Below the pieces are notes generated by a model, which saw nothing but the letters and a program-made list of their open reading frames with translations, did not search any database and was not told the origin of the DNA. Both the position numbers and the translations under genes were made by a program. Positions 11,758-22,094 of a stretch of 64,000 bases of DNA are shown piece after piece (positions within the stretch are counted from its first letter, which is position 1; each line of letters starts with the position of its first letter). Origin of the DNA: Volutella citrinella (Eukaryota > Ascomycota > Sordariomycetes > Hypocreales > Nectriaceae); the NCBI GenBank assembly GCA_034401135.1, contig JAWZSP010000008.1:3410001-3474000 (forward strand), in the 5' to 3' direction.

Positions 11758-12192
11758 GGCTAAGTCTGTCGCGGGTCTTGAAACGATATAACGGAGTGCC
11801 CGAGGCAAACTGGACTGTTATCATCTAAACAGTGTGATTGAGGTGCCAATGTACGGCATCTATGTTGGAATCAGCTGTAGTTTCTATTGTGCACGTATGA
11901 GACTGTGTGTTGCATGGGCATTGCGATATTTTCCGCCATCTAGACAAGCCCCCCTCAGCGCGAAGGATGAAGAGAGAGTATTTATGTATGAGGAACGAGC
12001 CGAACTATTAGACCTTAAGCAATACATGTGTATGGTAAACCTTGGGAAACCTTTCCGACTTGATCTATCCTTCATCTTAAAGAAGCTATAGTCCGCCTAC
12101 CAATTTACTATACAACAGCATACCCGCGCGCCACAACCCTCTCTTCTCGGCAACGGGTCGTTGGCCATGTTTACTACTCCAGCAAAGCAAAC
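11758..12192. other. Convergent 3' spacer, MATE / agmatinase
   Basis: This lies between two convergent stops. Only short frames are seen (for example 85 codons at 11834) and none has a recognisable motif. Confidence 0.4.
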
Positions 12193-13465
12193 TCAAAGTT
12201 CTCCGCCTCCGTTAGGGGGAAACACAGGGACGTGGACCATCCACTGCAGGAGCTCGTACATGATTTCTGTGACGACAATAGCGGTTGTCTCCGCCGTGTT
12301 ATCGTAGACAGGCGTGAATTCGACGACATCAGCGCCCACAATTTTAACGCCAGCGGTGGACAGGCCACCTAGGATATGTAAGAGTTCCCTTGAGGTCCAC
12401 CCGCCCGGCTCAATGGTGCCCGTACCAGGTGCAAAGGCTGCATATAAGTAAGTATCAAAAATGACCAAGCAGGGAGACAGGGGTGCCGCTTCACTCACCT
12501 GGGTCTAGCACGTCAATGTCGATGCTGACGTAGACGTATTGGCCCTGCACGGTGTCGACGATGCGACTGATGATCTTGTCTATGCCCAAGGAGTCCATCT
12601 CGCGGGCCCGGATATACGAGAAGCCACAGCGGGCGTCATTTTCGAGGTCGTAGTGCTTGTCCATGAGCATGGATCGCGAGCCAAGGTGCATGTTGCCCTT
12701 GTCGGGGAGCAAACCCTCGCGGTGCAGGAGGTGGAACATGGTGCCGTGGGTCACCTCAGAATACTTGGTCAGGCCGCCGCTCAGCTGCTTGGGGTCCCAC
12801 GAGTCGAGGTGCGAGTCGAAGTGCAGGACAGCCACTGGGCCCCAAGTCTTGTGCAGGGAGCGGATGGCGGGGAGGCTGATGGTGTGGTCGCCGCCGACGC
12901 TGAGAATGCGCGGCACGGCACCCTTTTGCGGGTTGGCAACCTTGCGCCTGGCAATGCTGTCCCATCCATTCTCAAGGTCGTGAATGGCTTGCAGCTTATC
13001 GAACGGATCGTTGGAAATGTCGCCGCAGTCGACCACCCTAGCCCAGTCGCGGAAGGGGTTGGTGTCGTGGTCCATGCTGTAGGCGAACGAGGGAGTGAGT
13101 CTCCGAGAACCCATGCGCGCGCCGGCCGGACCAAAGCGCGCCCCGGGCCGGTATGTGACGCCGAGGTCAAACGGTGCGCCCACGATGCCAATGTCAAATG
13201 ATTCATCCTCGGCAAAGCAGTTGGTAGCGTTGAGGTGGGCGAAAGTAGCGATGCCTTGGTAGGGCACGGCGTCCTGGAACGAGTTCTGGCGCTGAGTTTG
13301 AGCGGCGGTAGTCGTCAGCAGACTAGCTCTTGGTGAAAAGATGGTCGCGTCTATGAATGGGGGATCCGACTGTTGCATTGTCGTCTGCTGTTGCGCCTGT
13401 TGGGCTGGGCTGGCTGTTGCCTTGGCGGCGAGATTGCATGCAAGGAGAAGCTGCGTCAACTTCAT
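12193..13465 (-). CDS. Secreted agmatinase/arginase-family ureohydrolase
   Basis: The start is ATG 13465, giving MKLTQLLLACNLAAKATASP, a clear secretion signal. The longer in-frame start at 13570 would bury it. Mn-binding motifs are all present: GGDHTISLP, HFDSHLDSWD and SIDIDVLDPAFAPGTG. The last is split by one intron whose donor is GTGAGT near 12495. The domain fills most of the protein, and ESFDIGIVGAPFD and GARFGPAGAR match the family N-terminal core. The C-terminus ends EFTPVYDN..TAIVVTEIMYELL. It hydrolyses a guanidino compound, usually agmatine, to urea plus the amine (putrescine), and probably acts in the secretory path or outside the cell. Exact substrate is not proven. Its promoter faces 13466-13831. 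It fits an amine catabolic set with the aminotransferase and ALDH upstream (inference). Confidence 0.9.
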
Positions 13466-13831
13466 TGTGTTTCTTGGCTGGCTGGTGTGTTGATCTGCAG
13501 TATTCGCGGCAGTTATCCAGAGGGCAGCAAGGGACCAGAGTGACGCATGGCAGCTAGATGCCCGTATCAATCACACCAAGTTGCGCTACAGATTGGACCG
13601 GCCGGATGCGGCGTGCGGCCCGCTCGGGTGGGGCCAGGCGGGCGGCATCACCTTCCAGTCTTGGTAAGTCGCGCCGTTTTGATAGCAACAGCAACGGCTA
13701 GGAGGCAAACATTGGCTACCCTACACCGGACTAACCACAAGGCATGATCAATACTCGTCGTGTTTCTGGACTCTAAAGTGCTTGGATTGTATTCTAAAGA
13801 ACTACTCTTTAAAGCGCAACTATCATAAGCC
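13466..13831. other. Agmatinase promoter region
   Basis: This short spacer is upstream of the agmatinase and downstream of the DUF2264 gene. It is rich in CGG/CCG triplets around 13588-13640, including ACCGGCCGG, but has no CGGTCCG. No gene is seen. Confidence 0.4.
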
Positions 13832-16273
13832 TTAGACATTGATGCCGAGCTCCGTTGCCAGCCAGCCGGGCACAGCAGGTGGGCTCCCCCAACCGTCCAA
13901 ATACTTCTCCTCGGGGCCCCCAGGCTTGGCATACGCTGCCGTCACATATCGTACAGTCTCGCCCTTGTTCACAGTGTGCTGCAACGTCGGGATGGTCGTC
14001 CTGCTCTCAATCAAGTTCGAGTTTGGGTCGGCGTTGACAAGATTGGCCCGTCGACCAGTCTCGAGGCCAGATTCAAGTGCCTTGACTCCAACTGCACCGG
14101 CCTCTTTGGACACGGCGAATGAGCCTTCAGACCCTGGAGTCCATCCATCTGCAGTGTTGGGGTCATAATTGCCAATGATCTTGGGCGACGTTCCCTCATG
14201 ACGTTCCGCGTTGTACAGCTCTAGATAACGCCCATTGCGCGAGTTGACGTTCCTGATTGCGAATCCGCCGTCGGCTGTCATGACATCTCTACCCGCCTCA
14301 ATCTCGTGTGCTCTTAGATGCCAGTTTGGCGCCTGCGATGTTGGTGGTATGAGATAAGTTTTGACCTTCACGTCTGGAAACGGCCGCCAGACGGACACGA
14401 GAACGGGCTTGTCATCTCGCTGCTCGACTGCTGCGTATTCACTTATCCGTCTTGTCTTCCAGTACTCCCCCCCATCGTTAGAGAGGCCAAGCTGGGATGC
14501 CAAGTCGTATTGCTCTAGAGAGAAGAGTCCAGGGGGGACAGAGTAGCCATAAGCGCTACTGTAGGCAAAGCCTCCATACTTTGCGTGGGTGCCTTTCATT
14601 GGATAACCGCAAGCCTGCCCGGAAGATAGCAGTATGCAATGACCACCAAGGTTGCTATATCCTCCGTTTTTAGCCTCTTCTTTATCCGAAGATTGCTAGA
14701 GAATAGACTGACCTGATGATGTGGCCAGGATGCTTCAGAGCCTTGACTTTCGGAAAAGCGTCGCCTAGTGGCTCTTCATCTGAGGTCCAGAATGGATGGC
14801 TTTCTGGGACAGCGAGGCAGACAAAGGCTAGACAAGCCCAGTACTACGTTTAGTTTTAGCTCAATATGCACGCACTGCTTGCCAAGAGCTAAACCTACCG
14901 GGCTCCCTGGACTGTTGTAATTTTCCGTGAGCTGTCACCTCGTGTCAGTTGTCATGTCTCCTGGCAGCGGCAAGAAGCTTGCTACTCACATACATGTTCG
15001 GATACTAGTATCCGAGGGACAAGGTACCGGTAGCTGTCCACATGGAGTCCTGGGTCTGCCACCAACGAAGGTGACGGAGCACAATTCCCTTGACCATACC
15101 CCATGTCAAGGGGGCAGGCAGCTCTACATTAGCATATGCAAGAGATCCCCAGAACGAAACAACGCCAAATCGATAACCCATACTGCGGCCATAAGGGATG
15201 GCCCGTCCTTGGTCATCATAGTAGTGGACTAGGTCGAGAGCAGCCAGTTGGGCTCGCTTTCTAAACTCTTGGGCTCGTTCTGGGTCTTCATCACCGTTCA
15301 GCTGCGCGTATAGAAGCTGCAAGAACTGGATAGCGAAACTGGATGAGTAATAATCCATCTCTGCCAAATGTTAGTCGGCAGACAGGCGATGAACATGTGG
15401 CCCGCTTCGAGAAAGCTGTCTGGGGAGTGCTCACGGTGAATCCCCTCGGGTCCATCATTGGACCATCCGTCCCCGCGATAAAAGGTATCCAAATGCTTAA
15501 TGTCGCTTTCCAGCCTTTCAGGCGAGTACTTTGCACCATTCCTCTTCAAGCCCAGGTTGGCCAAGACTCGGAACCAGAGCCAGTTTGTGTTTGGCATACT
15601 GCGGCTCGTCAGTATCTACCGATGGAATGGACAAGAGTTTGCCCAACTTTTTCTCATTTATCGAGTTTCCAAGCCAAGTCTCAATGTTGACCTTTTCCTT
15701 CTCTGTCAAGCTGGACCAAAAGAAGGGCGCAACAGCAAGAGCATAGCCTGGGCGTCACAAACATGAGAATCCATGATGGGCATCAGACACAGAGTAAGCG
15801 GACCTACCAATAGGGCACATCTCAACCATCCTCTGATCATTATCCATTGGGGATCCCTAGTACTCAGGGCTCTCCGGATCCGTGCCCGCCTTGAGGCCCT
15901 GGATCCACCAGTCTGTGAGTCGGAACTCGCCGTCTCCAGCCAACAGGAAGGTTAGGCCCCAGAGCGGACGAGCAAAGCCCTCAATCTCTGACGCCGCATG
16001 GTCGAATCTGACGGCAGTGCCGCCCGGACAGTTGACGCGAGCTTTCTGCGGCGAGAAGAAGGGTTCTAGGGGCTCAAGCACAGTTCGGAGTAGCTCTTGA
16101 GCGGATGATCGATCCTTGATATGAACTTTGCAAAGGGATGGGTATCCCCGTTGCCGATGAGGAGACGCATGGTGATTCAGAAAGATCGCGGGAATACGGT
16201 CGGTGTTATTGACAAGGTGCGGGCAGCTAGAAACCGCGAGGAGGGGTGATGCAGGGTGGGGAATGCAGAACAA
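13832..16273 (-). CDS. DUF2264-domain protein, start uncertain
   Basis: Several exons carry the conserved DUF2264 blocks: [50 protein letters not shown] and [12 protein letters not shown]. They continue with [27 protein letters not shown] and [12 protein letters not shown], ending [11 protein letters not shown] at 13832. Length is about 620-650 residues, normal for the family. DUF2264 proteins are predicted all-alpha sugar-active-like proteins without settled function. The N-terminus is unclear. The in-frame ATG at 16273 adds an atypical tail. The ATG at 16170 ([16 protein letters not shown]) begins like other members but is in a different frame and would need a one-base shift near 16100-16145. 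It may be damaged or misassembled there. I see no signal peptide. Confidence 0.75.
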
Positions 16274-16452
16274 CCAAGCTCGTCTGGTGCCTCATTTCAG
16301 GACCAACTAGACTCAAAATGCTTTATATCAGTCAAGTTATACCTTGACCAGGCTCCATTCCGAGTCGAGAAATAACCGTCGGCGTCCAAGACGCCTCGGA
16401 TATTAGCAAGACTCAGGCAAAGGCCGACGATGCGCTGCATCTCGAGGCTGCA

Positions 16453-18131
16453 ATGTCCAAGGAGGATCTCGCCAAAGGCCCCGACCATTCCCGTCTCGAT
16501 CCCGAGGTTGCCAAGTATGCCTCGCAGCGCGCCGTCCACATTGACGAGGCGACCAATAAGCGACTCAAGAGGATGATTGACAGGAGGGTCCTTGCATGCA
16601 TGGTCGGCACGTACTTCCTGCAGGCTCTTGACAAGGGCACCATCTCTTTTGTCGCCATCATGGGCATCCGCGAAGACACTGGCTTGGTTGGGCAGCAGGT
16701 AAGTCGACTGGACTGCAGCAGTGGAAATTACCAAGAGAAGTTCGGGGACTAACTTGGCGCCTCACAGTTTAGCTGGTTGTCGACATGCATCTACATCGCC
16801 GTCCTCTTCGTCGAGTATCCGACCAACTGGGTCCTGCAGAGGGTCCCCATCGCCAAATACCTCGCGGCCAACATCATCCTCTGGGGCATCACCCTCGCCA
16901 TGCACTCCGTCTGTCATAATTTCGTCGGCCTCGTCATCGCCCGTACCGTCTTGGGATCTCTCGAAGCTGTCTGCCAACCTGCCTTCATTCTGCTCTCCGG
17001 CACCTGGTACACGCGAGACGAGCAGGCTTCCATTACAGTGACATGGCTCCTGATGGCTGGTCTCCAGCAGATCATGGGTGGTCTTCTCGGCTACGGATTC
17101 GCCAACATCCCCGCCTGGTCGCCGCTCAAGTCGTGGCAGGCCTTGTTCGTGGCGTACGGCAGCATCACCGTCCTCTGGGGTATTTTTGTGCTCTTCTGGA
17201 TGCCCGACTCCCTGATGAAGGCCAAGTGTTTCAGCGAGGAGGACAAGGCTCTCATGCTCGAGCGTGTTCGAAAGAACCAGACTGGAGTACAGAACCGCAT
17301 CTTCCGACGTGAGCAAGTTTGGGAAGCCTTCAAGGACCCTCAGAGTAAGTCTTGGCTAATAGCCGTAATCAAAACATTGACAAGTAGGAGCTGACGAGAG
17401 ACACGCAACAGCCTATGCCTTTTGCATCATCCAAATATGCACCACCATTCCGTCCGGCGGACTCAGCGCCTTCTCCGCCATCCTCATCAAGAGCTTTGGT
17501 TTCCCGACGCTGCATACGCAGCTTCTGGCCATGGTTCCCGGTGCTGTGCAAATCTCCTCCATGGTAGCAGCGCTGTACTTTGACAAAAAGTACAAGCAAG
17601 TGACCCTGACAATGCTGGGCGCGACTCTGGCTCCCCTCGCGGTAACTGTCATGTTCCTCTCGGTCCAGTGGTCTCCTTCCACGCGCATCGGCCTTCTCGT
17701 TGCCTATTACATCCTCTGGTCCTTCTACGCCGCCGTCGGTCTCTTGTTCTCCCTCGTCTCCCGCAATGTCGCCGGCCAGACCAAGAAGGCCGTCGTCATC
17801 GCCACCACCTTTATCTTCTGGGCGGCAGGAAACTCGGCCGGGCCCCAGGCCTTTCGAGCAACTGAGGCACCACGCTACTTTTCCGCGTTTGCGGTGAGTT
17901 GGCCTGCTGGGTGACCATGGCGCTAACCCTCATACTCCTGCGCTTCCACTACAAGTTCCAGAACAAGAAGAAGGAGAGGATGATTGCTGAAGGCAAGGCT
18001 GTCGCCGACGTTGACTTGGTCCACGGTTTCGAGGACATTACCGACATGGTGAGTACTTTTATGTCGTATACAATATCAGCAACTAATCATTCCCAAACTA
18101 GGAAAACGTCAACTTCCGCTACATTTACTAA
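16453..18131 (+). CDS. Dal5-type allantoate/anion permease (MFS), frame lost in the last helix
   Basis: The start at 16453 gives MSKEDLAKG, a hydrophilic N-terminus. Helix 1 is LACMVGTYFLQALDKGTISF. After an intron (GTAAGT donor) comes FSWLSTCIYIAVLFVEYPTNW and then AKYLAANIILWG. The family signatures SLEAVCQPAFILLSGTWYTR and GLLGYGFANI follow. After another intron: TYAFCIIQICTTIPSGGLSA and AGNSAGPQAF. Dal5-family carriers import allantoate, nicotinate-like or other organic anions. Near 17890-17905 the frame reads YFSAFAVSWPAG and stops. The next frame continues ACWVTMALTLILLRFHYKFQ, clearly the last helix, and a final exon ends NVNFRYIY at 18131. One base appears to be missing. Otherwise the gene would be complete. 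Confidence 0.82.
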
Positions 18132-18469
18132 TCCGAAAGTTGCGTCAGGGGAATGGTGGACTAATTCTCTTCTCTCAGACGTTAAATATGCAGTGTTGCC
18201 TAGTATGAGTATATATAGGCAATGGCTCCAATCTTGACGTCTTTGTTACCGAGTCCGATCGTGCCGCTTTTGTTGCAGACATATTTAGAGCGAAATAAAG
18301 ACGAACCATCCCGGCTCGAGGAGATGTATTTTCTCCCAACAGGTTTCATGCATCCATCTCATGCTTGGTCATGAGACTAACGTAGAAGAGGGGCTCGGGC
18401 AGGCTGATAATGACGTGCCTGGCCTATAGCTGCTCAGCATTGTTGACGGCGGCGAAGCTGAGGAGAGCC

Positions 18470-18740
18470 CTGGCCCATGTCAGCTCGAGGGCGGGCAATG
18501 AATAGAGGGTTGGGGGATCTAAGTGAGGAAGGCCTGGCTGGTGTGATGCGCGACGGTATAGACAGTGACCCGGAAGGTTGACTTGTACAATGGGTAGATG
18601 AGCGCGCCGGGGCAGGCAAGGAACCGGCTTTCCGCATCAACGGCCACATTTCCACGATGCCCTCTCGCTCTCCGGGGCCCTTCATCGATGGGCTTGCGCA
18701 CAGCTTCTTCGTGGATGCCAGTGCAGCATTGTTAATCTGC
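18470..18740 (-). pseudogene. Possible decayed coding remnant, family not recognised
   Basis: On the minus strand, one frame reads GNVAVDAESRFLACPGALI and then YPLYKSTFRVTVYTVAHHTS, then a stop after QAFLT near 18519. A neighbouring frame then continues LYSLPALELTWARALLSF and AAVNNAEQL to a stop near 18428. The composition looks like protein rather than random translation. I do not recognise the family. It could be the last exon of a degraded gene or chance. No start codon or upstream exons could be identified. Confidence 0.22.
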
Positions 18741-19836
18741 TGGGGAGTCAGGGAGAGAAAGTACTCGGACTGTGACCTGGTGCATGCTGTCCGACGCGTT
18801 GGTAGGGCACCGAAGTTGCCACATCACAAGTGTGCAGATCTTATGCACTGGCGCTGGCACAACATATATCGGCTGTCCAGTCGACAACAGCGCGGATCGA
18901 GGGCCTTATCGCCGAGGACTCGGTGTAGATATGCTACAGTTGACTTGGTACTCGATGGAACCGGGCAAGTCAAAGGCCAGCGAGCACCAGGAACGGAGCT
19001 GGACGCAAAGTTGGCCAAAAGTCGTCTAGTGACATGCACGCGAAGAAGACTAGTTTTCGCCATGGAACTTAATTCGTGGGGTCGGCAGGGGTCGCTACAA
19101 GGCTGCGATGAGCGAGAGGAGGAGGATGGGCGCAACACAGGCTTCACATTGGCCAAGATGCGCCACAGCCCCAAGGGGGGGCCAGTAGCCGTGATTCTTG
19201 CCGATTCCGAGGCTTGGTCTCACCCTCGGCTAGATATATCGCCATTGCTGCCACTAATACTCGTACTGCAAGCCCTCCCTCCAGTTGGGCGAGGAGCTGA
19301 TGAGGTTTGACCACTGCCAGCAATCCAAACTGCAGGGATCTGCGCCCGTGACAAGCAAGTCCTCCGTCTTCCCCGCCTTCTGGGGGTTACATCCACCGAC
19401 CGAGGCTCCATGTCCAGGTCAGGGGCTCTCCCCCACTGCACTACGGGCCGTTGTGGAGGCAGCGGTCCGACAATTAGGACTGTGCCGAGAACTCGGGCCT
19501 CAACTGATGCAGTGCCGAGCAGCCCATAGTATTTCACAAGTGGGTGCCAGTCAGTTTCGATTGCCTAAGCTCGCATGCCAGTAACAAACCCAAAGTCCCA
19601 GTGGCACCGCGGCCTGCGATTCGGTCCATCGCTGACAAACGAGCCCAGCCACACAGCGCGCGCAGGCTGTCGGACTGTCCTTCTTCCTCGACTGCTGAGT
19701 GAGCTTTAATTATCGGGGTAGCCCTGTTCGGCAGCTTTCTCAGCTTCTGGTGAACCCCTGTAAGTGAGGCTACGCCTCTCTATTCGCCTACGGCAGGCAA
19801 CTTTCGCACCGACACCCGGTTTGCCCACACGCACAT

Positions 19837-19860
19837 ATACACACACACACACACACACAC
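19837..19860. repeat. CA dinucleotide microsatellite
   Basis: An uninterrupted ACACAC... run of about 11 units lies here, preceded by an imperfect CACGCACATATAC stretch. It is in noncoding sequence. Confidence 0.9.
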
Positions 19861-20331
19861 TTCGGCTAACCCAACACCGAACCGAGAGTTTCAACAATCT
19901 GCTCAACGCCTAAAACCCCTAGATCCAAGAACGCTTGAGGCCCTAGTCCGGGAGATGTACAAATTGGGTGGTCAGCCATCCCTCGCCACCAGACTCTCCC
20001 AAGCCTGGAGAGGGGTTGACTATTGGCCCTCCCCTGCTCTGTTTCTGACAAGGCCGACAGAAGACGGGCCGCCCTCTCCACGCCCTCCCGAAAAGGGGAC
20101 ACTCTAGTCCAGGGGGTACACGACTAGCCTGCAAGGACCCTGTGCCCGAATGACGATGGAGTGCCTCTCACAACGCCCACCTCCCCGACATTGGATGCGC
20201 CGTGATTGATCATCGCCTTCCGGTGCATGTGCCCCGTCTTGTTAAAAAGGCGCTGCAGTCGCCCCGCTCGGCTTGCAGCCATTATACGCTCCCGTGTCTT
20301 TGGTTCTGCCTGCGCCAAGGGGAAATTCAGC

Positions 20332-21855
20332 ATGAAGCCACGCTGGTGCATCGTGCCCGTCGCCTTGGCCCTCCAGCTCGCTTCACACGCGAGTGCGGCC
20401 TCTGCTCCCGTCCCTGACCATGTACCTGAATGCACTGCAAGTTGAGCCATTTGCTTCCCGTGTACTCAAATATATTCGGCTAATGATTGATACGCATAGG
20501 TACAATGTGTGGCCGCAGCTGTCGCAGAAGCCCGCTGCAGTCAAGACGACGAGAGCTGTGTCTGTTCCGCCATCTCGCCGTCGTCAGACCTAATGAGGTG
20601 TATCGACGCCGGCTGTGATCAGCACGCGGCATCTAGTATGGCCTTGGTCAATCAGCTCGGCATCACTGTGACTAATGATTCCTAGCTTCTCGTCGCTTGC
20701 TCCTGGCCAAATGCAATTACCCAGCGCGCGACAGATCCGTGGCCTATGAGGCTCTCTGCATCGCTCTCACAGTAGTATCCGGCCTCTTCGTCATACAACG
20801 ATTTGCATTCAAGATGTATGCAAAGCTTGACCTGGGCGCCGATGACTGGTTTACTCTGGCTGCCTGTGTCGTCAATTTGGCATGGGCTGTGGTGACGATG
20901 CACGGTTCTATACCAAATGGCCTCGGCCGAGACATCTGGGCCGTCTCACAGGTCCAACTGATGCGGTATAGCATCTCCCTCTTTGTCACAGTCTTTTTCT
21001 ACCTTCTCGAAAACTGCCTGATTAAGATTTCTCTTCTCTTCTTCTACTTGAGAATATTCCCCAACCCCCAATCTCGTCGAGTCATATACGGGACTATTCT
21101 ATTCAACTCCACCTTTGCCACTGTCTTCCTCGTTCTCGTGGGATTTGCCCAATGTCAGCCCATACACTACTTTTGGAACCAATGGGTCAGCAATGAAACT
21201 GGTCGATGCTTGAATATCAACGCAATGACCTGGTCCCACTCGGTCATAAACATCGTGCTGGATTTGTGGATGCTCGCGATTCCCCTCTGGCACACACATC
21301 AGCTTCAACTCAGCCGGAAGAGGAAATTGGAGGTTGGCCTAATGTTTTCAGTTGGGGGCCTGTAAGTACGACCTGCAATTTGCATTATTTCCATCAGCAG
21401 TCTTTGGAGCTCATCCTTGCTGATTGATCCGCCCGTTTAGTGTTACCGTCATGAGCCTACTTCGTCTACGATCTCTGATAGTGTATGGTCGCTCATCTAA
21501 TTTTACTTGGGATAACATAGGAGTTTCAGAATGGTCAGCGATTGAGGCCAATGTTGGCATAATATGCAGTTGTTTGCCCACGACTCGCCTACTTCTAGCC
21601 AAGCTTTTCCCAGCAATTCTTGGGAGTAGTGCACGAAGTGGAGGGCACTCTGGAGCGCTTACTGGCGCGAGTAGTTACGTTGGAAGGGTCGAGACCAACA
21701 GCAGAGCATCTCGCGCTCAGACAAAGTCTCATGGCATCGTATACGAAAGAAGCTACGCGATTGAATTTGGCGAGTCGGATGAGATTGAGCTAGTTGGAGG
21801 CGAAAACTACGACAGAAAGCCGAGTTCAAGTGGGACGGGGAAATCTCAGGCATAG
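20332..21855 (+). CDS. CFEM-domain PTH11-like GPCR
   Basis: Four exons: 20332-20436, 20500-20634, 20686-21361 and 21441-21855. The start MKPRWCIVPVALALQLASHA is a signal peptide. The CFEM domain follows with eight cysteines: VPECTVQC, then EARCSQDDESCVC, MRCIDAGC and AKCNY. It is assembled across two introns. The first intron (20437-20499) uses a GC donor (GCAAGT) and ends CATAG. The GT alternative breaks the frame. The second (20635-20685) is only 51 nt, with a CTAAT branch site. The third exon encodes seven-helix PTH11/rhodopsin-type segments: VVSGLFVIQRFAFKMYAKL, DDWFTLAACVVNLAW, FYLLENCLIKISLLFFYLRI and HSVINIVLDLWMLAIPLW. The final exon has MSLLRLRSL and a polar tail with few motifs. Such receptors act at the plasma membrane in surface or host sensing. 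No ligand is known. Confidence 0.88.
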
Positions 21856-22094
21856 CTATCCATGTCATGCCTTGGTTCTTTGAATCACAGCCAATTTCTA
21901 TTTAACATGTTCACTCTTTACCTCTCGGTGAAGGACTAGTGCTGACTTGTATTCCAGTCCTGCTTGGCGCAATTGCGGCCATGACGTTGGAATTGAAGCA
22001 GGTATCTTTATACTTGACGTAGCATGACACAATTCCAACTGGAAAACCAAGTGCAGGCATCACGAAACTTACAAGAGTAACATCTGCAGAACAC

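Larger units (their letters stand above)
18132..20331. other. Gene-poor spacer
   Basis: These 2.2 kb hold no gene I can defend. The longest open frame (217 codons from 18657 on the + strand) has no motif and odd composition. A protein-like but broken stretch lies on the minus strand at 18434-18740 (separate entry). A CA microsatellite lies at 19837-19860. Confidence 0.5.

Noticed and set aside
12539..13201. 220-codon open frame on the + strand
   Set aside because: It is antisense to the intact agmatinase exon and has no independent motif.
18657..19310. 217-codon open frame on the + strand
   Set aside because: It has no start context, motif or family resemblance; the composition looks random.
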